From: Verrucomicrobiota bacterium
Lineage (GTDB): Bacteria; Verrucomicrobiota; Verrucomicrobiia; Chthoniobacterales; UBA10450
Direction: 5' to 3'
DNA length: 9,787 nt
NCBI GenBank assembly: GCA_003219095.1
Contig: QHPM01000169.1
Span: 5,014-14,800, forward strand
Shown here: positions 1 through 7,038 of the stretch, piece after piece
How positions within the stretch are numbered: position 1 is the stretch's first letter
How the letters are laid out: each line of letters starts with the position of its first letter
Position numbers and translations under genes: made by a program
The notes under the pieces: model-generated
Told to the model about the DNA's origin: nothing
Databases searched by the model: none
What the model saw: the letters and a program-made list of their open reading frames with translations, nothing else

Positions 1-89
1 TAAACGAGAGGAGTGAGTTTTTCCAAAGCAGCTTCGTCTCCCTCGCTCCAATCAGCCAGTAGCTGCGTCACCTGCTGCGCCTGACGCAT
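1..89 (-). CDS. ECF-family RNA polymerase sigma factor, N-terminal fragment
   Basis: Only the first 29 codons and two bases of the next lie in the window; the gene runs off the left edge. The translation contains VTQLLADWSEGDEAALEKL followed by TPLV, the characteristic start of region 2 in the ECF sigma-70 subfamily common in Acidobacteriota and Verrucomicrobiota (TIGR02999-like). Such factors recruit core RNA polymerase to a dedicated promoter set, often under an anti-sigma factor or kinase. I chose the ATG at 89 because GGGAGGAG sits at the right distance upstream of it (about 95-102). An in-frame ATG at 140 would add 17 residues of low-complexity sequence and has no good ribosome binding site. 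It is divergent from the fibre gene at 288. The family call rests on about 20 residues. Confidence 0.72.
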   Translation of the reverse strand, partial: MRQAQQVTQLLADWSEGDEAALEKLTPLV

Positions 90-148
90 TTCCACTCCTC
101 CCGCCATCGCGGGATTATCCGATGCTGACTGCCCATTCATGGCGCTTC

Positions 149-172
149 ACCAAGAAAACTTACCAAGAAAAC
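149..172. repeat. Short direct repeat ACCAAGAAAAC x2 between divergent genes
   Basis: The 11-mer ACCAAGAAAAC occurs at 149-159 and again at 162-172, with start points 13 nt apart, just upstream of the sigma-factor gene and within the 198-nt divergent spacer shared with the fibre gene at 288. It could be a tandem regulator site or a chance duplication; there is no further support for either. A weak TTGTTG (206-211) / CAATAA (230-235) pair on the plus strand is the only other promoter-like signal in the spacer. Confidence 0.3.
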
Positions 173-287
173 ACTTCGACGTCCGATGATCGGTTTTAAC
201 CCTGTTTGTTGTTTATCCGAGTGAAGGAACAATAACAAGCCCAAGAACCATAAAAAAGGGCAGAAATATGATGAAAGGAAATGAAAA

Positions 288-1694
288 ATGAAAACGGTAT
301 CGATACTTATCTGCTCCCCTTTGATGGGGTTTGCCCTCGCCTGGTATGCACTTTCAGCTTCAGCTCCGCAGAGTTTGGCAGCGGATGGGGGTGGACCCGG
401 CGACAACACCTCGGAAGGCACTGGTGCGCTCGCCCATATCACCAACGGCATCGAAAACACCGCAATAGGTTTTAACGCCCTTAATGGCGACCAAAGCGGG
501 AACTTTAACACGGCAGTTGGTTCTCAAGCGCTCGCAAATAATTTCACCCCCGCCGGCGGCGTCGGCGGCGGAAATAATACGGCGGTGGGGTTTGATGCGC
601 TCGTAACCAACATGGGAGGAAGCGATAACACGGCCACGGGGTCTGGCGCGCTCAGCGGGAACCAAATTGGCAACGACAACACCGCGACTGGCCACGGCGC
701 GCTTGGTCACAACGCGAACGGCAGCGACAACACGGCAGTGGGCTCTTTTGCACTCGAGCTCAACCAAGCCGGCTCCAACAATACAGCCACCGGTGAGGCT
801 GCGCTTTTAAACAACACGGCTTCCAACAACACGGCCACGGGTTTTCAAGCTCTGTTCACTAACAGGACTGGGACGCAGAATACAGCGATCGGTGTTGGCG
901 CGCTTTTAAACAACATCGCCTCCAACAACACGGCCACGGGTTTTCAAGCTCTCTCAAGTAATAAGAGCAACGGCCAGTCTAATACGGCAAATGGTGCTTT
1001 CGCGCTCCGAAACAACACGACCGGCAGTAATAACATCGCTTTGGGCTTTCAAGCTGGTGCAAATCTTACCACCGGTGGTAAGAACATCGACATTGGCAAC
1101 GTCGGTAGTGCCGGGGAAGCTAACACAATCCGTATCGGCACCGAGGTGTCCTCCCCGTTGATATCAAGCGCCACGTTTATCGCCCATATCTATGGACAAA
1201 CTGTTGACGGCGCCAGCGGCCTCCCCGTTTTCATCGATAACAGCGGGCATCTTGGCACGATGCAATCCTCAGCGCGGTTTAAGGATGATGTTAAACCGAT
1301 GGATAGTGCGAGTGAAGCTCTCCTGAAGCTCAAACCTGTCACGTTCCGTTACAAGCAGGAGGTCGATTCCAGTGGTGTGCCTCAGTTCGGACTAATCGCC
1401 GAGCAGGTGGAGAAGGTGGCACCCGACCTGGTGATCCACGATAAACAAGGCAAACCTTACACCGTTCGCTACGAAGCGGTGAATGCGATGTTGCTCAACG
1501 AGTTTCTGAAAGAACACGAGAAGGTGTCACAAGAAATGCGCAAGGAAGAATCCCTCGAAAGGGCTGTCGCGCAACAGCAGCAGGCGATCGAAAGACTGAC
1601 GAGTCAGGTTCAACAACAGGCGACGCAGATGCAAAAAGTAACCGCTGCTGTCACCGCCATTGGACCTGCCCCACTCCTGGTTACCGGCAACTAG
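288..1694 (+). CDS. Secreted NTAxG-repeat fibre protein with S74 self-cleaving chaperone domain (copy 1)
   Basis: A 468-residue protein. Residues 1 to about 32 form a signal peptide (MKTVS start, hydrophobic core, SLAAD end). Residues about 60-260 are asparagine/threonine-rich repeats of 16-18 residues beginning NTAxG and followed by xxAL, resembling the trimeric beta-roll heads of YadA-like adhesins and phage fibres. Residues 327-332 are SSARFK, the S-x4-K signature of Peptidase_S74 intramolecular chaperones, in which Ser (here S327) and Lys (K332) form the self-cleavage dyad. The domain continues with PVTFRYK, PQFGLIAEQVEKVAPDLV and YEAVNAMLLNEFLKEHEKV, then a Gln-rich coiled coil (about 415-455). 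Known family role: the domain drives trimerisation of a fibre and cuts itself off, here releasing 142 residues. An AAGGAA motif at about 276-281 supports the ATG at 288. The ligand and the cell-surface anchor are unknown. A paralogue follows directly. Confidence 0.85.
   Translation: MKTVSILICSPLMGFALAWYALSASAPQSLAADGGGPGDNTSEGTGALAHITNGIENTAIGFNALNGDQSGNFNTAVGSQALANNFTPAGGVGGGNNTAVGFDALVTNMGGSDNTATGSGALSGNQIGNDNTATGHGALGHNANGSDNTAVGSFALELNQAGSNNTATGEAALLNNTASNNTATGFQALFTNRTGTQNTAIGVGALLNNIASNNTATGFQALSSNKSNGQSNTANGAFALRNNTTGSNNIALGFQAGANLTTGGKNIDIGNVGSAGEANTIRIGTEVSSPLISSATFIAHIYGQTVDGASGLPVFIDNSGHLGTMQSSARFKDDVKPMDSASEALLKLKPVTFRYKQEVDSSGVPQFGLIAEQVEKVAPDLVIHDKQGKPYTVRYEAVNAMLLNEFLKEHEKVSQEMRKEESLERAVAQQQQAIERLTSQVQQQATQMQKVTAAVTAIGPAPLLVTGN
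801..952 (+). repeat. Near-identical 53-nt direct repeat inside fibre gene 1, 99-nt period
   Basis: Positions 801-853 and 900-952 both begin GCGCTTTTAAACAACA and end GGTTTTCAAGCTCT, differing at three bases by eye. The period of 99 nt is 33 codons, so the frame is kept and two consecutive NTAxG units (ALLNN.ASNNTATGFQAL) are duplicated. The other repeats in this gene have diverged much further at the DNA level, so this is probably a recent expansion by recombination or slippage, and a place where fibre length could vary between strains. Confidence 0.8.
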
Positions 1695-1786
1695 AGCGTT
1701 TCGACCTCGCGAATATTGTGACTTTCTTACCACGTCACGGCGGAATAACCGGACAATCTGAATCTGGCGGCGACGCTTTAACGCCT

Positions 1787-1828
1787 GGGAGGACCTCCCC
1801 GCCTCTTTCAGACCTGTACGACAGGGTC
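1787..1828 (+). promoter_or_regulatory. Two small hairpins in the spacer before fibre gene 2
   Basis: The 160-nt spacer between the two fibre genes holds GGGAG-GAC-CTCCC (1787-1799) and GACCTGT-ACG-ACAGGGTC (1811-1828, one bulge). Neither is followed by a T-run, so neither is a standard intrinsic terminator. They lie just upstream of the ribosome binding site GGAGAAG (1842-1848) and might shape the messenger leader or partly attenuate read-through. No clear -35/-10 pair was seen, so co-transcription from gene 1 is possible. Confidence 0.3.
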
Positions 1829-1854
1829 AATCACCTGGGCCGGAGAAGAATCAG

Positions 1855-3156
1855 ATGAGAACTCGATTAGGTGTGATTGTTGTCGGTATCGTCTTTGTCG
1901 CATCTGGGCAGCAAGGTTTCGCGCAGACATGCGACACTTTTTGTAAGCCCGGGAATAATGTTGCACTTAGCGACGAAGCTCTGCGCAACCTAACAACGGG
2001 TCAGAACAATACGGCCCTCGGGGCCTTCACGCTCTTTACGACCACCACCAACAGCAATAACACGGCGACCGGGTACGACGCATTGTACTTCAATGCGGCA
2101 GACAATAATACCGCCACTGGCGCCAGTGCCCTGTTTGGCAACAGAACTGGAGGCAACAACACAGCGATGGGTGCGAATGCACTCCTCAATGATCAGAGTG
2201 GCAGCGGTAACACGGCGGTGGGATACAACGCTCTGTCCCACTACAACGATGACAGTGGTACGGCCGTTGGTTTTGAGGCGTTGATGAACAACAGCACCGG
2301 TTTTGGAAATACGGCCACTGGCTACCAGGCTCTCTCAAGTAACACGAGCGGCGACGGAAACGCAGGCTTTGGTTACTTCACGCTCGAAAGCAACAAGACA
2401 GGTAGTTCCAACACCGCCTTCGGCTACGGCGCGCTCACTACTAACGTTTCTGGGAGCAACAATACGGCCTATGGACACTTTGCTCTCATCAACGCCACCG
2501 GTAACAGCAATGTCGCTGTAGGTAGCTTAGCCGGCAACAATCTCACCAGCGGTAGTAACAACATCGATATCGGTGCCAATGTCGTGGGCGTGGCCGGTGA
2601 GGCCAAAACTATCCGCATTGGCACGCAAGGAACGCAGAGTTCGACATTCGTTGCCGGTATTTCCGGTGTGGCCGTGACTGGGAGACAGGTAGTAATAACG
2701 TCCGCAGGCAAGCTGGGCGTAGCCACTTCCTCGGCGCGATTCAAGCGAGCGATAAGGCCTATGGATAAAGCGAGCGAAGCTATTCTGGCGCTTAATCCAG
2801 TCACCTTCCGCTATAAAAAGGCAATTGATCCGGATTCTACTCCGCAGTTTGGGTTAGTAGCTGAAGAAGTAGAGAAGATAGCTCCCGAGTTAGTGGTTTA
2901 CGATGAAAACGGTGAGGCATTTACCGTCCGCTATGAAGCAGTGAACGCCATGCTACTAAATGAGTTCCTAAAAGAGCATCGAAAAGCCACTGCGGAACAG
3001 TGCAAGGTGGAGGCACAAGCTCGCGCGATACAGGAGCTCAAAGGACTCGTTGCGAATCAGCAAAAACAGATCGAGAAACTTACCGCCGGACTGCAAAAAG
3101 TGAGCGACGAGGTTGAGCTAGCTAAGCCGCGCGCGCAGGTGGTTGCTAACGATTAG
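1855..3156 (+). CDS. Secreted NTAxG-repeat fibre protein with S74 self-cleaving chaperone domain (copy 2)
   Basis: A 433-residue paralogue of the preceding gene. Residues 1-23 are a signal peptide (cleavage expected near GFA/QT); a C-x3-C pair (C26, C30) follows in the mature N-terminus and is absent from copy 1. Residues about 49-225 are roughly ten NTAxG units (for example NTATGYDALYF, NTAVGYNALSH, NTAFGYGALTT). The S74 signature SSARFK is at 292-297 (S292/K297 dyad), followed by PVTFRYKKAID, PQFGLVAEEVEKIAPELVV and YEAVNAMLLNEFLKEH, then a coiled coil. The C-terminal piece after the predicted cut is 142 residues, exactly as in copy 1, and the two S74 domains align by eye without gaps, whereas the repeats differ in number and sequence. 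GGAGAAG, six bases before the ATG, decides the start. The tandem paralogues probably form related homo- or heterotrimeric surface fibres; that role is inferred. Confidence 0.85.
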   Translation: MRTRLGVIVVGIVFVASGQQGFAQTCDTFCKPGNNVALSDEALRNLTTGQNNTALGAFTLFTTTTNSNNTATGYDALYFNAADNNTATGASALFGNRTGGNNTAMGANALLNDQSGSGNTAVGYNALSHYNDDSGTAVGFEALMNNSTGFGNTATGYQALSSNTSGDGNAGFGYFTLESNKTGSSNTAFGYGALTTNVSGSNNTAYGHFALINATGNSNVAVGSLAGNNLTSGSNNIDIGANVVGVAGEAKTIRIGTQGTQSSTFVAGISGVAVTGRQVVITSAGKLGVATSSARFKRAIRPMDKASEAILALNPVTFRYKKAIDPDSTPQFGLVAEEVEKIAPELVVYDENGEAFTVRYEAVNAMLLNEFLKEHRKATAEQCKVEAQARAIQELKGLVANQQKQIEKLTAGLQKVSDEVELAKPRAQVVAND

Positions 3157-3162
3157 GAATAC

Positions 3163-4227
3163 TCATCTTCGGCCGCGCACTTTTTGCGGTTGCTCCTCGG
3201 CCGGGAGGGCCGGTAAGGCTTCGCGCGTGGCCAGCATAAGGAGGCCGTCCTCTTTTTGCCAATGATAGCCGAAGGCAAAACCGAGTGGTGTTTCGTTCTG
3301 GCCGACGAGCGCGGCGAGATCGGGCTGATAATATTTTTGGAACTCGTCTTTGTGCGGAACGTAACGACCGTAGCAGTTCACTTTCCATCCTTTCGGGAAA
3401 TCGCGCAGCGGAATCCCCGAATCGTCCTGAATGATGACGCGACTGTTTTGCACGAGAAAATTGCGCACGCCGGAGAATCCATCACCGTGCATGAGGAAGG
3501 AAGCTGCTTTGAGCAAGCTGAGTCCGGGGCCGCGCGCGGCACACCAGCGAAGAAAGGCGCTGTTTCCGCCGGATAAATCGGTTTTGAAATAATAAAGCGT
3601 TTGCGCTTGTTCGCCGCCACTAAAGGCAATCTTTACGCCCTCGGCCGGAGTGCTCACGTGTGTCACGTCAACAATGGTGTAACCGAGCCGCGCAAGAAAA
3701 ACGTAGAGGATCGGCAAGGTTCCGCTGACATTTCCGCGACCGAGGTCAGTCCGCATTTCTTTGGTGATAAAATATTGAAATCTCAAAATCGAATTCATGG
3801 AATTGCGCAGCGAAATTAAATCAGCCTGCAGCGCTTCGGGTGGAACCTGGGTCAAATCCGGGACATTCCCGATTGGTTCGAGCCCGGCGAGGACGTAATT
3901 GCTCGACAGCGGGAAAAAGATGCTGGCATACAAGAAATCGGGCCCGCTAAACATGTAGAAGACGGTGTCGTTGCTGCGGTGATACTGCGGCGCATTCGCC
4001 TGCATCCATTGGCGGATCGGCCAAATCTGTTGCTGTTCTTTTCTCGTCCACGCCTCGTTCATGGCCTGGGCATGTTCCTGCCAGGCCGGATCATGAGTGA
4101 GCGGCTCGAGTACGCCTGTTACCGGCATGCCCGCAAGAAAATGCGCAGTCTCATCAAGAGTCGGAGCATTTTGGGCAAACGCCGAAGCGCTCAGGATGAA
4201 CAGCGCCGTGAAAACGCGACATTTCAT
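3163..4227 (-). CDS. Secreted protein of unknown function, coupled to an amino-acid permease
   Basis: A 354-residue protein whose product I cannot name. Residues 1-18 are a clear signal peptide (MKCRVFTALFILSASAFA, then QNAP), so it is exported, probably to the periplasm. No further membrane span is evident. Distinctive stretches that should define the family are YMFSGPDFLYASIFFP, YVLAGLEPIG and VIIQDDSGIPLRDF, with aromatic-rich GRYVPHKDEFQKYY and GFAFGYHW near the C-terminus; the tail is basic and Pro/Glu-rich. I see no catalytic motif of a well-known enzyme class. It starts 6 nt after the stop of the upstream permease on the same strand, with only a weak AAGAA before the ATG, which suggests translational coupling. 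It may serve the permease, for instance as a periplasmic partner, but nothing in the sequence proves it. Its 3' end is 6 nt from the convergent fibre gene, and no terminator is visible between them. Confidence 0.8.
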   Translation of the reverse strand: MKCRVFTALFILSASAFAQNAPTLDETAHFLAGMPVTGVLEPLTHDPAWQEHAQAMNEAWTRKEQQQIWPIRQWMQANAPQYHRSNDTVFYMFSGPDFLYASIFFPLSSNYVLAGLEPIGNVPDLTQVPPEALQADLISLRNSMNSILRFQYFITKEMRTDLGRGNVSGTLPILYVFLARLGYTIVDVTHVSTPAEGVKIAFSGGEQAQTLYYFKTDLSGGNSAFLRWCAARGPGLSLLKAASFLMHGDGFSGVRNFLVQNSRVIIQDDSGIPLRDFPKGWKVNCYGRYVPHKDEFQKYYQPDLAALVGQNETPLGFAFGYHWQKEDGLLMLATREALPALPAEEQPQKVRGRR

Positions 4228-4233
4228 TTCTTG

Positions 4234-5547
4234 TTAGACGGCGCTGGTCGCAGTTTTTGTTGAGATAAAATAAATAATTAGCCCAAATGCAGCAGTTACC
4301 AGACCGAGCAACGACGGCAGGCGCGTCGATTGCTCCGCGAGCAAGTGGCAAAGCATCCAGACGCTGATCGCGAGAAAAATCAATGGGGTGACCGGATATC
4401 CCCAGGTTCGATACGGCCTTTCTAATTCCGGGCGCCGCCAGCGCAATATAAAAACTCCCAGCACGGTGAGCGCGGAACAAAGGGTGAGACTGAACTGCAC
4501 GTAGTTCACCACTGATTGAAAGGTTGCGCGTAGTAGCATCACATTGACGATGACAAATTGCGCCAGGATCGCGTTCACCGGGATTCCGCGCGAGGTTCGC
4601 CGCGACAGCCGCTTTAGGATTCCGAGATCTTCGCCCATCACCGCGGTTACGCGTGGACCGATCCACATCATCGCGCTGACGGTAGAAATCAATCCGAGAC
4701 AAATAAACGCGGCCATCACTTTGCCACCGGTCGGACCGAAAATGTGGGTGCTGGCAATGAGCGCGACCTGTTGTTTGCCGATCATTTCGGCGGCGGGCGT
4801 CGTTCGGAGAAAGACCGCATTCACACACACGTAGAGCACGATTACGATGAATGTCCCGAGTACCAGCGAAAGCGGAACGTTCCGGCGTGGATTGCGAATT
4901 TCGCCGGTGATGTAGGTTGAAGCATTCCAGCCTGAGTAAGCGTACATCACCCAGTAAAGACCGATCGCGAAGGGCGCGCTCACGATTAGCGCGCCATCGT
5001 TTTTGATCGGCAGAAATGAAATCGGCTGTGCTTTGTTAATGTAGAATCCCGCACCGATGAGCACAGCGATGAGCAGGACTTTCAAAACGGTGGACCCGAT
5101 TTGAAAAGCGCTGCCGAGTCGCAGATCGCAAAGCAAAACGAAGGTTACGATCCAGACTGTCGTCATTGCCGCGGCCAACGGATTTATGGCGGGAAAAATT
5201 TCAGCGAGATAAGTGCCGAATGGCATCGCGGCGATCGCGACGGGTGCGGAGAAGCCAACCGTGGCCGAGATCCAGCCCGCGAGAAAGCCGAGTGACGGAT
5301 GATAAATCTCGCGCAGAAAATGATATTCCCCGCCCGAACGTGGTAAGGCCGCCGCCAGTTCGGCATAGGAAAGTGCGCCGCACATCGCGCAAATTCCCCC
5401 CACGGTCCAGACCGCAATAATTGCGAATCCACTGGGCAAATCGCCAACCTGAAATCCAAGGCTGGTGAAAATGCCGGTGCCGATCATGTTCGCGATCACG
5501 ATGCAGGTGGCCGTAAGTAGTGAAATGCGGCGTGGATTACTTGGCAT
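4234..5547 (-). CDS. APC-superfamily amino-acid permease
   Basis: A 437-residue inner-membrane transporter, the usual length for a 12-helix APC (amino acid-polyamine-organocation) carrier. Helix 1 carries IANMIGTGIFTSLG, the unwound-helix substrate-binding motif (G-T/S-G) of the superfamily; helix 2 is followed by ALSYAELAAALPRSGGEY, another hallmark; helix 6 has YAYSGWNAS; and a loop has GEIRNPRRNVP. The C-terminus has RRPELERPYRTWGYPVTP, typical of bacterial members between helices 10 and 11. Family knowledge says it moves an amino acid or related amine by proton symport or antiport; the substrate cannot be told from sequence. The ATG at 5547 is the natural start, just before the helix-1 segment, although no good Shine-Dalgarno motif precedes it. 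It is the first gene of a two-gene operon with the secreted protein 6 nt downstream and is divergent from the response regulator. Confidence 0.9.
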   Translation of the reverse strand: MPSNPRRISLLTATCIVIANMIGTGIFTSLGFQVGDLPSGFAIIAVWTVGGICAMCGALSYAELAAALPRSGGEYHFLREIYHPSLGFLAGWISATVGFSAPVAIAAMPFGTYLAEIFPAINPLAAAMTTVWIVTFVLLCDLRLGSAFQIGSTVLKVLLIAVLIGAGFYINKAQPISFLPIKNDGALIVSAPFAIGLYWVMYAYSGWNASTYITGEIRNPRRNVPLSLVLGTFIVIVLYVCVNAVFLRTTPAAEMIGKQQVALIASTHIFGPTGGKVMAAFICLGLISTVSAMMWIGPRVTAVMGEDLGILKRLSRRTSRGIPVNAILAQFVIVNVMLLRATFQSVVNYVQFSLTLCSALTVLGVFILRWRRPELERPYRTWGYPVTPLIFLAISVWMLCHLLAEQSTRLPSLLGLVTAAFGLIIYFISTKTATSAV

Positions 5548-5709
5548 GAGTAGTAGTCAGAGAAAAATTTGGGGAAACACAGCTAATCCAGGCCCGGGGA
5601 AAGTAACAAGGTAGACCTGCCGGACATAATCAAATTTTGGTTCTGGTGGCATCGCGATTTGGCAAGCAACAATTGACACCGCACCTGAAACGCGGTTCAC
5701 AGTTAACCC

Positions 5710-6771
5710 GTGGCTAGAATTTTGATTGCCGATGATCAGCCCGATGTGTTGGAGGCGTTGCGTATTTTGCTCAAGGGGGCGGGGCACCAGACCGATGCGG
5801 TTACTTCGCTCGCGGGAATTTTTAATGCGCTGGAGAAAAAAGATTACGCGCTTTTGATGATGGATTTGAATTATACGCGCGACACCACCTCTGGACAAGA
5901 AGGCCTGGAAGTCATTCCGAAGCTTCAGGAAATTGACAGCACTCTTCCCATTGTGGTGATGACGGCGTGGGCGACCATTGATCTGGCGGTGGAAGCGATG
6001 AAACGCGGGGCGCGTGATTTCGTGCCGAAGCCGTGGGACAACGAGCGATTACTTTCGATCGTGCGCACGCAAATCGAGCTGGCGGGTGCGCTGCGCAAAG
6101 GACGCAAGCTGGAAGCGGCTAATCAACTACTCCGTGGTGGTGCGCCGAAGTTGATCGCGGAATCGCCGTCCATGCGTCCGGTCTTGGAAATGATTTCGCG
6201 GGTGGCGCCATCGGACGCGAACATTTTGATCACGGGAGAAAACGGCACCGGAAAAGGATTGATCGCGCAGGCACTGCACGCGCTCTCGCCGCGCGCGTCG
6301 CACAGCATGATTACGGTCAACATGGGCGGACTATCGGAAACGATTTTCGAAAGCGAATTGTTTGGTCACGTTAAAGGGGCATTCACCGACGCGAAAACGG
6401 ATCGCGCCGGCCGATTCGAACTGGCGGACGAAAGCACATTATTCATGGACGAAATCGCAAACATTCCGCTCAACTTGCAGGCGAAACTTTTGCGCGTGAT
6501 CGAGACTGGCGAGTTCGAACGCGTTGGTTCTTCAAAAACTCTGCACGCGAATGTGCGCATTATTTCGGCGACGAACTCGAACCTGCGTGATGAAGTCGCT
6601 GCCGGAAAGTTTCGGCAGGATTTGCTCTTTCGCTTAAACACGATTGAGATCGGCTTGCCGGCTTTGCGCGATCGCAAGGAGGACATCATGGCGCTGGCGA
6701 ACAATTTTTTGCGCATAGCTGGATCACGTGATCGAACGTGCCGTCTTGATGTCGACCGGTTCGCAAATTAA
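5710..6771 (+). CDS. Sigma-54-dependent response regulator, truncated by frameshift/deletion (N-terminal 335 residues authentic)
   Basis: An NtrC-family activator as read from GTG 5710. The receiver domain (about 1-120) has acidic pocket D8/D9, phospho-acceptor D52 (LLMMDLNYTRD), T85 and K107 (KPW). The AAA+ domain (about 150-335) has Walker A GENGTGKG (176-183), the sigma-54-contacting loop GAFTDA (223-228; usual form GAFTGA), Walker B LFMDE (D247, E248) and arginine fingers R302/R308. The sequence follows the family up to R335 (NNFLR); the last 18 residues are out-of-frame nonsense. The missing part, about 33 residues by comparison with the family pattern, includes the sensor-II GNVREL motif. 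The Fis-type DNA-binding end continues in another frame at 6728-6964. As read, the protein could be phosphorylated but could neither bind DNA nor complete the ATPase fold. Partner kinase at 7039; probable target promoter at 8492. It is either a real pseudogene or an assembly error. Confidence 0.85.
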   Translation: MARILIADDQPDVLEALRILLKGAGHQTDAVTSLAGIFNALEKKDYALLMMDLNYTRDTTSGQEGLEVIPKLQEIDSTLPIVVMTAWATIDLAVEAMKRGARDFVPKPWDNERLLSIVRTQIELAGALRKGRKLEAANQLLRGGAPKLIAESPSMRPVLEMISRVAPSDANILITGENGTGKGLIAQALHALSPRASHSMITVNMGGLSETIFESELFGHVKGAFTDAKTDRAGRFELADESTLFMDEIANIPLNLQAKLLRVIETGEFERVGSSKTLHANVRIISATNSNLRDEVAAGKFRQDLLFRLNTIEIGLPALRDRKEDIMALANNFLRIAGSRDRTCRLDVDRFAN

Positions 6772-6964
6772 ATCGCGCGATCTCGGACTCTCGACCGGAG
6801 GCGGCGATGCGCGGGGGTTGGAAGAGATGAGCTTGGAGGAAGTCGAAGCGTACTTAATCAAGAAGGCGCTGGCCCGCGCCGGCGGAAATGCCAGGCAGGC
6901 GGCGGAAGCACTGGGATTGAGTCGCAGCGCATTTTACCGGCGGTTGCAGCAATATGGTCTATGA
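6728..6964 (+). pseudogene. Detached Fis-type DNA-binding C-terminus of the sigma-54 response regulator
   Basis: This frame resumes family-like sequence at 6719 (LDHVIERAVLM), right after an in-frame TAG at 6716-6718, and ends in a complete HTH_8/Fis helix-turn-helix: LEEMSLEEVEAYLIKKAL, then GGNARQAAEALGLSRSAFY and RRLQQYGL to the TGA. In an intact NtrC-type protein this piece would be joined to the AAA+ domain encoded from 5710, giving about 450 residues. The GTG at 6728 could start a 78-residue peptide, but no ribosome binding site precedes it, so independent translation is unlikely. If it were made, a free Fis domain could occupy the operator without activating. Moving from frame 1 to frame 2 implies a net deletion of 3n+2 bases (98 or 101 nt would fit). 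Confidence 0.75.
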
Positions 6965-6978
6965 ATTCGTGTTTATTT

Positions 6979-7037
6979 TTGTAGCCGCGCCTCTATGAGG
7001 CGCGAGAAAAACGCGGCTCGCAGAGCCGCGGCTACAA
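6979..7037. repeat. Compound palindromic intergenic element (outer arms plus two inner hairpins)
   Basis: Outer arms TTGTAGCCGCG (6979-6989) and CGCGGCTACAA (7027-7037) are perfect inverted repeats of 11 nt. Inside are two perfect 8-bp hairpins with 3-nt loops: CGCGCCTC-TAT-GAGGCGCG (6986-7004) and CGCGGCTC-GCA-GAGCCGCG (7012-7030). The whole 59-nt unit can fold as one cruciform or as two stem-loops. It fills nearly all of the 74-nt spacer and ends 1 nt before the kinase ATG, leaving no room for a Shine-Dalgarno motif. It resembles REP/MITE-like intergenic palindromes that recur in soil Verrucomicrobiota genomes; that link is from memory and no second copy is in this window. Confidence 0.85.
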
Positions 7038-7038
7038 T

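Noticed and set aside
360..767. A 135-codon antisense open frame within fibre gene 1, and similar ones in gene 2 (1990-2241, 2469-2804)
   Set aside because: The repeated codons of the fibre repeats read antisense as low-complexity Val/Arg/Ala-rich sequence; these are shadows.
430..1070. A periodic array that could suggest a CRISPR or other non-coding tandem repeat
   Set aside because: The periodicity of about 51 nt is explained by in-frame NTAxG protein repeats of about 17 residues; the units are degenerate and there are no unique spacers between constant repeats.
288..3156. A prophage tail-fibre module
   Set aside because: Both proteins carry Sec-type signal peptides, and no other phage structural, integrase or lysis gene is in the window.
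3140..3180. A shared bidirectional terminator between the convergent fibre and secreted-protein genes
   Set aside because: Only 6 nt separate the stop codons, and no stem-loop with a T-run is visible on either strand.
4154..4828. A 224-codon open frame on the minus strand overlapping the permease and the secreted-protein gene
   Set aside because: Its translation is rich in Arg/Asp/Asn with no family pattern, and it overlaps two well-supported genes on the same strand in another frame.
5646..5678. TGGCATC and TTGGCAAG near the regulator start as a possible sigma-54 promoter, and TTGACA at 5673-5678 as a -35 box
   Set aside because: The -24/-12 spacing is wrong or the -12 GC is missing, and no acceptable -10 hexamer lies 16-18 nt after TTGACA.
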